DNA of 64,000 bases from Pseudomonas triclosanedens (GTDB lineage: Bacteria; Pseudomonadota; Gammaproteobacteria; Pseudomonadales; Pseudomonadaceae). Made by a program: the position numbers and the translations under genes. Of the stretch, positions 9,305-18,363 are shown piece by piece. Under the pieces are notes generated by a model. The model did no database searches. It worked only from the letters and a program-made list of their open reading frames with translations, and was not told the DNA's origin. Every line of letters begins with the position of its first letter. The stretch's first letter is position 1. The DNA lies in assembly GCF_026686735.1 (NCBI RefSeq), contig NZ_CP113432.1, positions 1,736,001 to 1,800,000 of the forward strand. Reading direction: 5' to 3'.

Positions 9305-10242
9305 GCCTGGCGCTGTTGAGTGTGGCCGGTGTTGCCCTGGATGCACTGTTCGGGGAGCCGAAACGCTGGCATCCGCTGGTGGCGTTCGGGCGCCTGGCGG
9401 ATCGCCTGGAGCGCCGCTTCAACCGCTCGCGGGCGGCGGGTGACGAGCTGGCGCCGGGCGAAACGCCGGGCCTGGGCTGGCGCAGCCACGGCGTCACCGC
9501 ATGGGTTATCGCGGTCGTGCCGCTGACATTGCTGGCGTTGCTGCTCAGCCTGCTGCCTCAGGCAGGCTGGCTGGTGCAGGTGCTGGCGCTGTATGCCGCC
9601 CTCGGCCTGCGCAGCCTGGGCGAACACGCCGAGCCGGTGGCGCTGGCGCTGCGTGCCGGCGACCTGAACGAGGCGCGCCTGCGGGTGGGCTACATGGTCA
9701 GCCGCGAGACCGCCGAGCTGGATGCAACCGCTGTTGCCCGCGCCACTACCGAGTCGGTGCTGGAGAACGGCAGCGATGCGGTGTTCGCCGCGCTGTTCTG
9801 GTTCGCCGTGGCCGGTGCGCCGGGCGTGGTGCTGTACCGCCTGAGCAATACCCTCGACGCGATGTGGGGCTACCGCAATGCGCGCTTCGAGCGCTTCGGC
9901 TGGGCGGCGGCGAAGATCGACGATGTGCTCAACTACATTCCGGCACGACTGGTAGCGCTGACCTACGCGCTGCTCGGGCGCACCCGCCAGGCTCTGCGTT
10001 GCTGGCGCATGCAGGCGCCGCGGTGGGACAGCCCCAACGCCGGCCCAGTGATGGCCGCCGGCGCGGGCGCCCTGGGCGTTTCGCTGGGCGGCGCGGCGCG
10101 CTACCACGGTGAACTGCACGAACGCCCGACGCTGGGCGAAGGTCCGGCTCCGACCGCCCAGGACATCTGGCGTGCCCTGGCCCTGGTGCGCCAGGGGGTA
10201 CTGCTGTGGCTGGCGGTCATCCTGATTCTGGGAGTGCTCTGA
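9301..10242 (+). CDS. cbiB: Adenosylcobinamide-phosphate synthase CbiB (CobD of Pseudomonas)
   Basis: 313 residues, polytopic inner membrane protein. It joins (R)-1-amino-2-propanol phosphate to adenosylcobyric acid. Recognised from the N-terminal [19 protein letters not shown] and [26 protein letters not shown] and [12 protein letters not shown], all typical of the family. Helices lie near residues 60-100 and at the C-terminus. The ATG at 9301 overlaps the bluB stop by four bases; the longer open frame upstream lies within bluB. Confidence 0.93.
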   Translation: MSLALLSVAGVALDALFGEPKRWHPLVAFGRLADRLERRFNRSRAAGDELAPGETPGLGWRSHGVTAWVIAVVPLTLLALLLSLLPQAGWLVQVLALYAALGLRSLGEHAEPVALALRAGDLNEARLRVGYMVSRETAELDATAVARATTESVLENGSDAVFAALFWFAVAGAPGVVLYRLSNTLDAMWGYRNARFERFGWAAAKIDDVLNYIPARLVALTYALLGRTRQALRCWRMQAPRWDSPNAGPVMAAGAGALGVSLGGAARYHGELHERPTLGEGPAPTAQDIWRALALVRQGVLLWLAVILILGVL

Positions 10243-11244
10243 ATGCTCGAACATGGTGGCCGGCTGCGCCTTGCGGCGCAGGAGTACGGCATTCCGCTCG
10301 CCGAGTGGCTGGACCTGTCCACCGGCATTTCGCCCTGGCCGTGGAGCCTGCCGAGCGTGCCGGCCAGCGCCTGGATGCGCCTGCCGGAGGACAGCGATGG
10401 CCTTGAGTCCGCCGCGCGCCGCTACTACGGCGCCGAGAAGCTGCTGCCGCTGCCGGGCAGCCAGGCGGCGATCCAGTTGCTGCCGCGCATGCGCCGACCC
10501 GGCAAGGTCGGCGTCGTGTCGCCGTGCTACGCCGAGCATGCCGAGGCATGGCGCGCTGCCGGGCACATCCTGCGGGAAGTGAGCGAGAACGAGGTAGCGC
10601 AGCATCTGGAGCGTTTCGATGTGCTGGTGGTGGTCAACCCGAACAACCCCACTGGCCGGCGCATCGAGCCGGGTGTGCTGCTGGAATGGCACACGCGGCT
10701 GCTGGAACGAGGCGGCTGGCTGGTGGTGGATGAAGCGTTCATGGACTGCACGCCGGAACAGAGCCTGGTGACCCGCTGCGCCAGCCGCCCCGGGCTGGTG
10801 GTACTGCGTTCGTTCGGCAAGTTTTTCGGCCTGGCAGGTGCCCGGCTTGGCTTCGCGTTTGCCGAGCCGCGCCTGCTCGCGGCCCTCGCGCAACTGGTCG
10901 GTCCCTGGGCGGTGAGCGGCCCGACACGCTGGGTGGCGCAGGCGGTGCTGGGTGACCAGGATGCGCAGATCCAGCGCCGCCGCGACCTGAGCGGTGCCAG
11001 CCGGCGCCTGGCCGGCCTGCTCGGCGAGTATGGCTTCGCTCCACAAGGAGGTACCGCCCTGTTCCAATGGGTGGTGTCGATGCGCAGCCAGGCGCTGCGT
11101 GACCATCTGGCACGCCAGGGCATTCTCGTGCGCCTCTTCGAAACCCCTGCCAGCCTGCGCTTCGGCCTGCCGCCGGACGAGGCTGGCTGGCAGCGGCTGG
11201 AGCGCGGCCTGTTCACTTTCAACCAGATGGAGAATCTGCGATGA
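10243..11244 (+). CDS. cobD: L-threonine-O-3-phosphate decarboxylase (CobC of Pseudomonas, CobD of Salmonella)
   Basis: 333 residues, a PLP enzyme of fold type I related to histidinol-phosphate aminotransferase. It makes (R)-1-amino-2-propanol phosphate, the substrate of the preceding gene's product. The PLP lysine is in [28 protein letters not shown] and VVDEAFMDC are further cofactor-site motifs. It begins immediately after the cbiB stop and overlaps cobQ by four bases. The gene name differs between Pseudomonas and Salmonella schemes. Confidence 0.92.
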   Translation: MLEHGGRLRLAAQEYGIPLAEWLDLSTGISPWPWSLPSVPASAWMRLPEDSDGLESAARRYYGAEKLLPLPGSQAAIQLLPRMRRPGKVGVVSPCYAEHAEAWRAAGHILREVSENEVAQHLERFDVLVVVNPNNPTGRRIEPGVLLEWHTRLLERGGWLVVDEAFMDCTPEQSLVTRCASRPGLVVLRSFGKFFGLAGARLGFAFAEPRLLAALAQLVGPWAVSGPTRWVAQAVLGDQDAQIQRRRDLSGASRRLAGLLGEYGFAPQGGTALFQWVVSMRSQALRDHLARQGILVRLFETPASLRFGLPPDEAGWQRLERGLFTFNQMENLR

Positions 11245-12707
11245 GCCCACGGATGGGGGCGACGCTGATGGTGCAGGGCACCACCTCCGATGCCGGAAAG
11301 AGCACGCTGGTGACTGCGCTGTGCCGCTGGCTGCGCCGCCAGGGCGTGGCGGTGGCGCCGTTCAAGCCGCAGAACATGGCGCTCAACAGCGCGGTGACAG
11401 CCGATGGCGGCGAGATCGGCCGGGCCCAGGCGGTGCAGGCGCAGGCGTGTCACCTGCCGCCGCATACCGACATGAACCCGGTGCTGCTCAAGCCCAACAG
11501 CGACATCGGCGCTCAGGTGATCATCCACGGCCGCGCGGTGACGAGCATGAACGCCGCCGCCTACCACGACTACAAGCGCGTGGCGATGCAGGCGGTGCTG
11601 GAATCCCACGGGCGTCTGGCGGCGCGCTATCCGGTGGTGATGGTGGAGGGCGCCGGCTCCCCGGCGGAGATCAACCTGCGCGCCAACGACATCGCCAACA
11701 TGGGCTTCGCCGAGGCGGTGGATTGCCCGGTGATCCTGATTGCCGACATCGATCGCGGCGGCGTGTTCGCCCATCTGGTCGGTACCCTGGAACTGCTTTC
11801 CGAGTCCGAGCGGGCACGGGTGAAGGGCTTTGTGATCAACCGCTTCCGCGGCGACATCGCACTGCTGCAGAACGGCCTCGATTGGCTGGAGGAGCGCACT
11901 GGCGTCCCGGTGCTGGGCGTGCTGCCGTACCTGATGGACTTCCATCTCGAAGCCGAGGACGCCATCGATACCCGCCAGGCCGCCAAGACCGGCGAGCGCC
12001 TGCGCGTGGCGGTGCCAGTGCTGCTGCGCATCAGCAACCATACCGACTTCGACCCGCTGCGCCTGCACCCGCAGGTGGAGCTGATGTTCGTCGGCCCCGG
12101 CCAGCCGATGCCGCCGGCCGACCTGATCATCCTGCCGGGCTCCAAGAGTGTGCGCGCCGACCTTGCGTTTCTCCGCGAACAGGGCTGGGCGGCCGCGCTG
12201 CAGCGCCACCTGCGTTATGGCGGCAAGCTGGTGGGAATCTGTGGCGGCCTGCAGATGCTCGGCCGCACCCTGGCGGATCCGCATGGCCTGGAAGGCACGG
12301 CGGGGGAGAGCCACGGGCTTGGCCTGCTGGACTTTCACACGGTACTCGAGGCGCAGAAGCAGTTGCGCAACGTCAGTGGCCGGTTGGCGCTGGAAGATGC
12401 ACAGGTGAGCGGTTATGAGATTCATGCGGGCGTCACCGAGGGCCCGGCGCTGGCGCTTCCGGCGGTGCGCCTGAGCGATGGGCGCGTCGATGGCGCCGTG
12501 AGCGCCGACGGGCAGGTGCTGGGAACCTACCTGCACGGGCTGTTCGAGTCACCGGCCGCCTGTTCGGCGCTGCTGCGCTGGGCCGGGCTGCGCGAGGTGC
12601 GGAGCATCGATTACCACGCCTTGCGCGAGCGCGATATCGAGCGTCTGGCCGACCAGGTCGAGGCGTATCTGGATACCGCACGGCTGAAGTCGCTGTGCGG
12701 GTTATGA
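11241..12707 (+). CDS. cobQ: Cobyric acid synthase CobQ
   Basis: 488 residues. It performs four glutamine-dependent amidations (side chains b, d, e, g) of adenosylcobyrinate a,c-diamide. The N-terminal ATPase part has the P-loop [10 protein letters not shown] (about residues 14-23) and PQNMALNS. The C-terminal amidotransferase domain has [11 protein letters not shown] with the nucleophilic cysteine and a catalytic histidine in GTYLHGLFE. The start is coupled to the previous stop (ATGA). Confidence 0.96.
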   Translation: MSPRMGATLMVQGTTSDAGKSTLVTALCRWLRRQGVAVAPFKPQNMALNSAVTADGGEIGRAQAVQAQACHLPPHTDMNPVLLKPNSDIGAQVIIHGRAVTSMNAAAYHDYKRVAMQAVLESHGRLAARYPVVMVEGAGSPAEINLRANDIANMGFAEAVDCPVILIADIDRGGVFAHLVGTLELLSESERARVKGFVINRFRGDIALLQNGLDWLEERTGVPVLGVLPYLMDFHLEAEDAIDTRQAAKTGERLRVAVPVLLRISNHTDFDPLRLHPQVELMFVGPGQPMPPADLIILPGSKSVRADLAFLREQGWAAALQRHLRYGGKLVGICGGLQMLGRTLADPHGLEGTAGESHGLGLLDFHTVLEAQKQLRNVSGRLALEDAQVSGYEIHAGVTEGPALALPAVRLSDGRVDGAVSADGQVLGTYLHGLFESPAACSALLRWAGLREVRSIDYHALRERDIERLADQVEAYLDTARLKSLCGL

Positions 12708-12737
12708 AAAGCCTGCTTTTCGCAGGAGCGAGAATCC

Positions 12738-13259
12738 ATGCTTGAACTGATCCTCGGCGGCGCCCGTTCGGGCAAGAGCCGCCTGGCCGAGCGCCTGGCG
12801 CTGCAAAGCGGCCTGCCAGTCACCTACGTCGCGACGGCACAGGCCGGCGATGGCGAGATGTCCGCGCGTATCCTCCAGCACCGCGAACGCCGTCCTGCGC
12901 AGTGGGGGCTGCTGGAGGAGCCGCTGGCACTGGCTGATGCGCTGGAGCGACTGGCCGATCCACAGCGATGCGTGCTGGTGGACTGCCTGACGCTGTGGGT
13001 CACCAACCTGTTGCTGCATGAGGACGGCTGGCGCCTGCGGAGCGAGATCGATGCCCTGCTGGAGATTCTCCCGCGCCTGCCGGGGCGGACCATTCTGGTC
13101 AGCAATGAAACCGGGCTGGGCGTGGTGCCGCTGGGCGAACTGAGCCGCCGGTACGTGGACGAGGCCGGCTGGCTGCATCAGTCGCTGGCGGAAATCAGCG
13201 AGCGGGTAGTGTTCACCGTCGCCGGCCTGCCGATGGTTCTGAAAGGGGAAGCGTTATGA
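12738..13259 (+). CDS. cobU: Adenosylcobinamide kinase / adenosylcobinamide-phosphate guanylyltransferase CobU (CobP)
   Basis: 173 residues, the usual length. It phosphorylates adenosylcobinamide and then attaches GMP, producing AdoCbi-GDP. The P-loop [13 protein letters not shown] lies at residues 6-18, followed by [14 protein letters not shown] and the [12 protein letters not shown] region typical of the family. It is separated from cobQ by 30 bases carrying a GCAGGAGCGAG ribosome binding site, and overlaps cobT by four bases. Confidence 0.95.
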   Translation: MLELILGGARSGKSRLAERLALQSGLPVTYVATAQAGDGEMSARILQHRERRPAQWGLLEEPLALADALERLADPQRCVLVDCLTLWVTNLLLHEDGWRLRSEIDALLEILPRLPGRTILVSNETGLGVVPLGELSRRYVDEAGWLHQSLAEISERVVFTVAGLPMVLKGEAL

Positions 13260-14311
13260 GTCTGCAATGGTGGCTGCAGGGCTGTCAGCCGATCGACCGC
13301 GTGGCACAGGACAAGGCCGCCGCGCGTCAGGACCAGTTGACCAAGCCACGTGGCGCGCTGGGCCGCCTGGAGGACGAGACCGTGCGTCTGGCTGGGCTGC
13401 AAGGCCGCGAGCGGCCATCGCTGGAGCACGTCTGGTTCGCGCTGTTCGCTGGCGACCACGGCGTGGTGGCGGAGGGTGTGTCGGCCTATCCGCAGGCGGT
13501 GACCGTGGAGATGTTGCGCAATTTCGTACGCGGCGGCGCGGCGATCAGCGTGCTGGCGCGCGATCTGGATGCACGCCTGGAAGTGATCGACCTGGGCACC
13601 GCGACGCCGCTGGAACCGCTGCCTGGCGTGCGGCATCTGATGGTCGGCGCGGGCACCGCGAACTTTACCCGTGAGCCGGCGATGACGGCCGCGCAATGCC
13701 TGATCGCCCTGGAGGCCGGGCGCGAATCGGTGCGTCGGGCGCAGCAGGCCGGCAGCGAGCTGTTCATCGGCGGCGAGATGGGGATCGGCAACACCAGCGC
13801 TGCTGCCGCGCTGGCCTGTGCGCTGCTGGACGAGCCGGCCCAGGCGCTGGTGGGCCCCGGCACCGGGCTGGATGCGCAGGGTGTGGCGCGCAAGGTGGAG
13901 GTGATCGAGCGTGCGCTGGAGCTGCACCGGGTGCATTGCGACGAGCCATTCGAGGCGCTGTGCCGCCTGGGCGGTTTCGAGATCGCCGCATTGGTCGGCG
14001 CTTACCTGGCCTGCGCGCAGAAGGGGATTCCGACTCTGGTGGATGGTTTCATCTGTAGTACCGCCGCGTTGTGCGCGACACACTTGAATCCGGGCTGTCG
14101 CGACTGGCTGCTGTTCGCCCATGCAGGGGCGGAGCCGGGGCATGATCGGGTGCTCTCGGCGTTGGACGCCCAGCCGTTGCTGGACCTTGGCCTGCGGCTG
14201 GGGGAGGGCAGCGGCGCGGCGCTGGCGGTGCCGCTGCTGCGCCAGGCCTGCCGCTTGCACAGTGGGATGGCGACGTTCGCCGAAGCGGCGGTTTCGGATC
14301 GTCCGGCATGA
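13256..14311 (+). CDS. cobT: Nicotinate-nucleotide:DMB phosphoribosyltransferase CobT (CobU of Pseudomonas)
   Basis: 351 residues, family length. It converts DMB to alpha-ribazole 5'-phosphate using nicotinate mononucleotide. Hallmarks are [11 protein letters not shown] near residue 25, [31 protein letters not shown] and a C-terminal catalytic glutamate region with [14 protein letters not shown]. It is overlapped by the phosphatase gene downstream. It supplies the nucleotide loop that CobS joins to AdoCbi-GDP. Confidence 0.95.
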   Translation: MSLQWWLQGCQPIDRVAQDKAAARQDQLTKPRGALGRLEDETVRLAGLQGRERPSLEHVWFALFAGDHGVVAEGVSAYPQAVTVEMLRNFVRGGAAISVLARDLDARLEVIDLGTATPLEPLPGVRHLMVGAGTANFTREPAMTAAQCLIALEAGRESVRRAQQAGSELFIGGEMGIGNTSAAAALACALLDEPAQALVGPGTGLDAQGVARKVEVIERALELHRVHCDEPFEALCRLGGFEIAALVGAYLACAQKGIPTLVDGFICSTAALCATHLNPGCRDWLLFAHAGAEPGHDRVLSALDAQPLLDLGLRLGEGSGAALAVPLLRQACRLHSGMATFAEAAVSDRPA

Positions 14312-14898
14312 CGCTGCACCTGCACCTGTTGCGCCACGGCGAAACCGAGCTGGGCGGTGGCTTTCGCGGGCGCCTGGACGATGCGTTGACCGAGGCTGGC
14401 TGGTCGCAGATGCGCGCGTCGGTCGGCGAGACATGCCGGTGGTCGGCTCTGGTCAGTTCGCCCCTGCGGCGCTGCGCGGCGTTCGCCGAGGAGCTTGCGA
14501 CGCGCCACGGCTTGCCGCTGAGCCTGGATGGCGACCTGCGCGAGCTGGACTTCGGCCACTGGGAAGGCATTTCGCCAGCTACTCTGATGGAGAGTGATGC
14601 GCAGGCGCTGGGGCGTTTCTGGTCCGATCCCTACGCGTTCCCGCCACCCGGCGGCGAACCGCTGCAAGCTTTCGAAGCCCGTGTGTTCAATGCGCTGGAG
14701 CGGCTGTACCACGCGCATGCGGGCACGACGGTGCTGGTGGTGACCCACGGCGGTGTGATGCGCCTGCTCGGTGCGCTGGCTGGCGGTTTGCCTGCGCGGC
14801 GCCTGCTGGAGGTGGCGGTCGCCCACGGCGAGTATCTGTCGCTGGAAGTGACGCGTGATGGCGAAGGCTGGCGAATCCAGCCTACGGAGCGGCAATGA
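14308..14898 (+). CDS. cobC: Alpha-ribazole-5'-phosphate phosphatase family protein (histidine phosphatase)
   Basis: 196 residues of the histidine phosphatase (phosphoglycerate-mutase-like) superfamily. The RHG motif LLRHGETE is at about residues 7-14, ELDFGHWEG is conserved, and a second catalytic histidine is in VTHGGVMR. In the CobC role it removes the phosphate from alpha-ribazole phosphate or adenosylcobalamin phosphate. The position between cobT and cobS, with four-base overlaps at both ends, supports that role over a general phosphatase. Confidence 0.88.
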   Translation: MTLHLHLLRHGETELGGGFRGRLDDALTEAGWSQMRASVGETCRWSALVSSPLRRCAAFAEELATRHGLPLSLDGDLRELDFGHWEGISPATLMESDAQALGRFWSDPYAFPPPGGEPLQAFEARVFNALERLYHAHAGTTVLVVTHGGVMRLLGALAGGLPARRLLEVAVAHGEYLSLEVTRDGEGWRIQPTERQ

Positions 14899-15707
14899 GC
14901 GGACATCAACCCAGGCGAGAGGAACCCGAGGAGCCGGTGCGCGAGGCGGAGCAGCGCGTGCCCGTCGAGCCGCTCAGCGACTGGTGCCTGCCACTGGTTG
15001 CGCTGCAGTTCCTGACCCGCCTGCCGGTGCCCCTGGCGCATATGCCTACGCCGTTGCAGTTCGGCCGGGCGACGCTGTTCTATCCGCTGGTGGGCCTGTT
15101 GATCGGCGCGGTACTGCTGGGGCTGGGCGAGTTGCTCGGCGGCGTGCACCTGCTGTTGCAGGGCGCGCTGCTGCTGGCTGTCTGGGTGGCGATCAGCGGG
15201 GCACTGCATCTGGATGGCCTGGCCGACACGGCGGATGCCTGGATCGGTGGCCTGGGCGACCGGGAGCGCACCCTGGCGATCATGAAGGATCCGCGCTGCG
15301 GGCCGGCGGCGGTGGTTACGCTGGTCGTCGTGCTGCTGCTGAAGTTCGCCGCCATCACCGCGATCCTCGGCAGCCATCAGCACTGGGCGTTGCTGCTGGC
15401 GCCGTGGCTGGCGCGTTGTGCGCTGCCACTGCTGTTCTTCACCACCGGCTACGCGCGGCGAGGTGGCCTGGGCCAGGCGCTGGCCGATCATTTGCCGCGC
15501 GATGCCATGCCCTGGGTACTGGCCGGCAATGCTGCACTGATGGTGCTGCTGGGGCTCAGTGGAATGCTGGCGCTGGCGGTTGCTCTGGTGGCTTTCGTCT
15601 GGCTGCGCAGCCGTTTCATCGCGCGCCTGGGCGGTACCACGGGGGATACCGCCGGGGCTATGGTGGAGCTGATCGAGTGCGCGGTGTTGGTGGCGCTGGC
15701 GCTCTGA
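14895..15707 (+). CDS. cobS: Adenosylcobinamide-GDP ribazoletransferase CobS (CobV)
   Basis: 270 residues, last gene of the cobalamin operon. This polytopic membrane enzyme joins alpha-ribazole (phosphate) to AdoCbi-GDP, completing the cofactor. The conserved core begins at ALQFLTRLPV, followed by GALHLDGLADTADAW with acidic metal-binding residues and MKDPRCGPAAV. The annotated ATG overlaps the previous stop and gives an acidic N-terminal extension of roughly 30 residues before the first helix, longer than in many relatives. No terminator is obvious in the 179 bases to the convergent acyl-CoA dehydrogenase gene. Confidence 0.94.
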   Translation: MSGHQPRREEPEEPVREAEQRVPVEPLSDWCLPLVALQFLTRLPVPLAHMPTPLQFGRATLFYPLVGLLIGAVLLGLGELLGGVHLLLQGALLLAVWVAISGALHLDGLADTADAWIGGLGDRERTLAIMKDPRCGPAAVVTLVVVLLLKFAAITAILGSHQHWALLLAPWLARCALPLLFFTTGYARRGGLGQALADHLPRDAMPWVLAGNAALMVLLGLSGMLALAVALVAFVWLRSRFIARLGGTTGDTAGAMVELIECAVLVALAL

Positions 15708-15886
15708 TCCGGTTCCGGCATACCTCTGTGAGAGCAACTGTCTTGCTCGCTGTATTCATTGTCCCCTGGGCGAATAACCCGTAATGGGGCATGCGCTCAG
15801 CGTTGGATGAGCCGTTTGAGTCCCGGATCGCCATACTGCGAGGTGCGACGGGTTAGCGTCCGGGCCGTCGGATTCGATCCAGCCGG

Positions 15887-17707
15887 TCAATCGAAGGCGA
15901 AGTGCTCTGTCTTCAGGCCCATCACCGACCGTACTGGCTTGGCCATCGCCGATGCGTGGCCCTTGGCGCGGGGCAGCAGGCGGGCGAAATAGAAGTCGCT
16001 GGTGGCGATCTTTGCCTTGTAGAAGTCGCTCGATTCGCTGCCACCCTGGCGCAGGCGCTTGCGCGCCGCCGCTTCCTGCAATGCCCAGGCGTATGCCAGC
16101 GCGACGTAACCGGAAAACATCAGGTAGTCGTGGCTGGCGGTGCTCACCAGGTCGCGCTGCTTGCGGGCGGTGAGGGCGATGCGCAGGGTCAGCAGGTTCC
16201 ACTGCGCGCATAGCTTGAGCAATGTGAGCGCGCGGCCGCGCATGGCTGGCTCCCGTTTCAGCAGGTCCACGGCGAACTTCGCTACCTGTGCAGTGAAGTC
16301 GCGCACGGCCTTGCCCTGGGTCATCAGCAGCACTTTGCGGCCGAGCAGGTCCAGTGCCTGGATGCCGGTGGTGCCCTCGTAGAGCGTGGCGATCCGCGCA
16401 TCGCGGACGATCTGCTCCATGCCGTGTTCCTTGATGTAGCCGTGGCCGCCGAACACCTGCATGCCGAGGTTGGCGCTCTCCAGGCCCAGTTCGGTCAGGC
16501 AGCCCTTGAGGATCGGGGTGAGGAAGCCGAGTTTGTCGTCCCAGCGGTCGTACTCGGCGTTGTCGTTGGTGAGCAGGCCCTGGATCATTTTGTCGGCGTA
16601 TTGGGTGGCCAGGTAGATCAGCGCGCGGCCGCCTTCGGCCACGGCTTTCTGGGTGAGCAGCATGCGCCGCACGTCGCCGTGGTGCATGAGGGTGTCGGCG
16701 ATCTCACTCGGCTCCTTGGTGCCTGACAGGGCGCGCATGGAACGGCGTTCGCGGGCATAGGCCAGCGCGCCCTGGTAGGCCAGTTCAGCGGTGGCCACGC
16801 CCTGGATGGCGGTGCCGATACGCGCGCTGTTCATGAAGGTGAACATACATTCCAGGCCCTTGTTCGGCTCGCCGATGAGGAAGCCGGTGGCGCCGTCGAA
16901 ATTCATCACGCAGGTGGCGGATGCCTTGATGCCCATTTTCTTTTCCAGCGCGCCGCAGGTCACGCCGTTGCGCGGACCCAGGCTGCCAGACTCGCCGGGG
17001 AGGAATTTCGGCACGATGAACAGGGAGATGCCGCGGGTGCCTTTCGGTGCGTCGGGCAGCCTGGCCAGGACGATATGCACGATGTTCTCGGTGAGGTCGT
17101 GCTCGCCGGAGGAGATGAATATCTTGGTGCCGGTGATGGCGTAGCTGCCGTCGGCGTTGGCTTCGGCGCGGGTCTTCACCTGGCCCAGGTCGGTGCCGCA
17201 CTGCGGCTCGGTGAGGCACATGGTGCCACCCCAGCGGCCTTCGGTGAGCGGGGTGAGGTAGGTCTGCTTCTGCTCCTCGGTGCCGTGCTGCATGACGGTA
17301 TTCATCGCGCCCAGCGACAGGCCCGGATACATGGAGAATGGCCAGTTGGCGGTGCCCATCATTTCCTGCTTGAGCGCGCCCAGGCTCATCGGCAGGCCCT
17401 GGCCGCCGTATTCCACCGGATGCGAAAGGCCCTGCCAGCCGCCGGCTACGTAAGCGTCATAGGCTTCCTTGAAGCCTGCGGGCGTGCGTACTTCGCCGTT
17501 CTCCAGGTGACAGCCTTCCTCGTCGCCGCTGTGGTAGAGCGGGGCGATCACTTCCTCGCAGAGTTTTGCGCATTCGCTGAGGATGGCGTCGACCATGTCC
17601 GGGGTCGCTTCGCCGCCGTTGATCAGGTTCTGGTAGTGGCTGGGGAAGTCGAAGACTTCATTGAGGAGGAATCGGGTGTCGCGCAGCGGAGCTTTGTAGA
17701 CGGGCAT
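15887..17707 (-). CDS. Acyl-CoA dehydrogenase with C-terminal extension
   Basis: 606 residues, the size of the larger, FadE-like acyl-CoA dehydrogenases with an extra C-terminal domain. Motifs include MCLTEPQCGTDLGQVKTRA, GTKIFISSGEHD and QVFGGHGYIKEHGMEQ, the FAD-enzyme signatures. It oxidises an acyl-CoA to the enoyl-CoA, in fatty-acid or related carboxylic acid breakdown; the chain length is not readable from sequence. The ATG at 17707 begins MPVYKAPLRD, the usual N-terminus; upstream extension is unlikely. It is divergent from the MarR gene, 174 bases away. Confidence 0.92.
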   Translation of the reverse strand: MPVYKAPLRDTRFLLNEVFDFPSHYQNLINGGEATPDMVDAILSECAKLCEEVIAPLYHSGDEEGCHLENGEVRTPAGFKEAYDAYVAGGWQGLSHPVEYGGQGLPMSLGALKQEMMGTANWPFSMYPGLSLGAMNTVMQHGTEEQKQTYLTPLTEGRWGGTMCLTEPQCGTDLGQVKTRAEANADGSYAITGTKIFISSGEHDLTENIVHIVLARLPDAPKGTRGISLFIVPKFLPGESGSLGPRNGVTCGALEKKMGIKASATCVMNFDGATGFLIGEPNKGLECMFTFMNSARIGTAIQGVATAELAYQGALAYARERRSMRALSGTKEPSEIADTLMHHGDVRRMLLTQKAVAEGGRALIYLATQYADKMIQGLLTNDNAEYDRWDDKLGFLTPILKGCLTELGLESANLGMQVFGGHGYIKEHGMEQIVRDARIATLYEGTTGIQALDLLGRKVLLMTQGKAVRDFTAQVAKFAVDLLKREPAMRGRALTLLKLCAQWNLLTLRIALTARKQRDLVSTASHDYLMFSGYVALAYAWALQEAAARKRLRQGGSESSDFYKAKIATSDFYFARLLPRAKGHASAMAKPVRSVMGLKTEHFAFD

Positions 17708-17844
17708 CGGGAACCTCGGGCCGTGATGCGCCCCGTCGACGGCGCGGGGCTGGATGGCCGCAGTTATACGGCTGGCCCGGTGCGATGCCCTTGGCTGTTT
17801 CAACGCGAGGTGCTGGCAGATGGGACAATCGGTTGCGCCGGCCA

Positions 17845-17874
17845 TTGACGATCCGTTGGTTGCGGGTATATACA
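17845..17874 (+). promoter_or_regulatory. Putative marR promoter giving a leaderless transcript
   Basis: TTGACG at 17845-17850 and TATACA at 17869-17874 (18-base spacer; TATATA at 17867 gives 16) resemble -35 and -10 elements. Transcription would begin about seven bases after the -10, at or next to the ATG at 17882. No Shine-Dalgarno-like sequence precedes that ATG. The -10 lies inside the operator at 17862-17877, so the regulator would repress itself. Confidence 0.45.
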
Positions 17875-17877
17875 CGC
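17862..17877. promoter_or_regulatory. MarR-type operator, imperfect copy (O1)
   Basis: GCGGGTATATACACGC, one mismatch from the perfect palindrome at 18335-18350. It ends four bases before the start codon of the MarR gene and covers the likely -10 element. Matching sites in front of the regulator and the transporter indicate autoregulation plus control of the transporter. Confidence 0.7.
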
Positions 17878-17881
17878 ATTC

Positions 17882-18298
17882 ATGCTGACGACCCAATGCC
17901 TTTGCACCAAGCTGCGCCGCTCGGCCCGGGCGGTGACTCGCGTTTACGACGATGCCTTGAAGGGCGTCGGCTTGACGACTGCGCAATTCTCCCTGTTACG
18001 GCACCTGTCACGGCTGGAGCAGCCGAGCATCTCCGACCTGGCCGATGCAATGGGCCTGGACCGCAGTACCCTCGGGCGCAATCTCAGACCGCTGGAGAGT
18101 GAGGGCCTGGTGCGCCTGGACGAAGGAGCGGATCTGCGTAACCGCATTGTGGTGCTTACGCCGGCCGGTCTCGAACGCATCATGCGTGGCCGCGAGGCCT
18201 GGGACGCGGCTCAGCAGGATGTGGCTGCCCACCTGGGCGATGACAAGCGCCGCCAGTTGGAAGCCCTGCTGGACGAGCTGGCTACGCTGGACAGTTAG
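17882..18298 (+). CDS. MarR-family transcriptional regulator
   Basis: 138 residues, the MarR size. The winged-helix domain is recognised in LTTAQFSLLRHLSRLEQPSISDLADAMGLDRSTLGRNLRPLESEGLV, with the recognition helix around residues 55-70, and a wing in DLRNRIVVLTPAGLE. MarR proteins bind palindromes as dimers and release them on ligand binding. The downstream MFS gene and the twin operators around it make it the local repressor. The ATG at 17882 appears to be the true start because the N-terminus (MLTTQCLCTKLRRSARAV) is typical, although no ribosome binding site is present. Confidence 0.9.
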   Translation: MLTTQCLCTKLRRSARAVTRVYDDALKGVGLTTAQFSLLRHLSRLEQPSISDLADAMGLDRSTLGRNLRPLESEGLVRLDEGADLRNRIVVLTPAGLERIMRGREAWDAAQQDVAAHLGDDKRRQLEALLDELATLDS

Positions 18299-18334
18299 CT
18301 GCCGCCTGCGTGCAGGGCGAAATACCGATTAGAA

Positions 18335-18350
18335 GCGGGTATATACCCGC
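18335..18350. promoter_or_regulatory. MarR-type operator, perfect palindrome (O2)
   Basis: GCGGGTATATACCCGC is a perfect 16-base inverted repeat lying between the MarR stop (18298) and the MFS start (18364). It shares 15 of 16 bases with the site before the marR gene. TATATA within it could act as a -10, but I see no good -35 upstream. Confidence 0.75.
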
Positions 18351-18363
18351 ACAGGAGCAAGTG

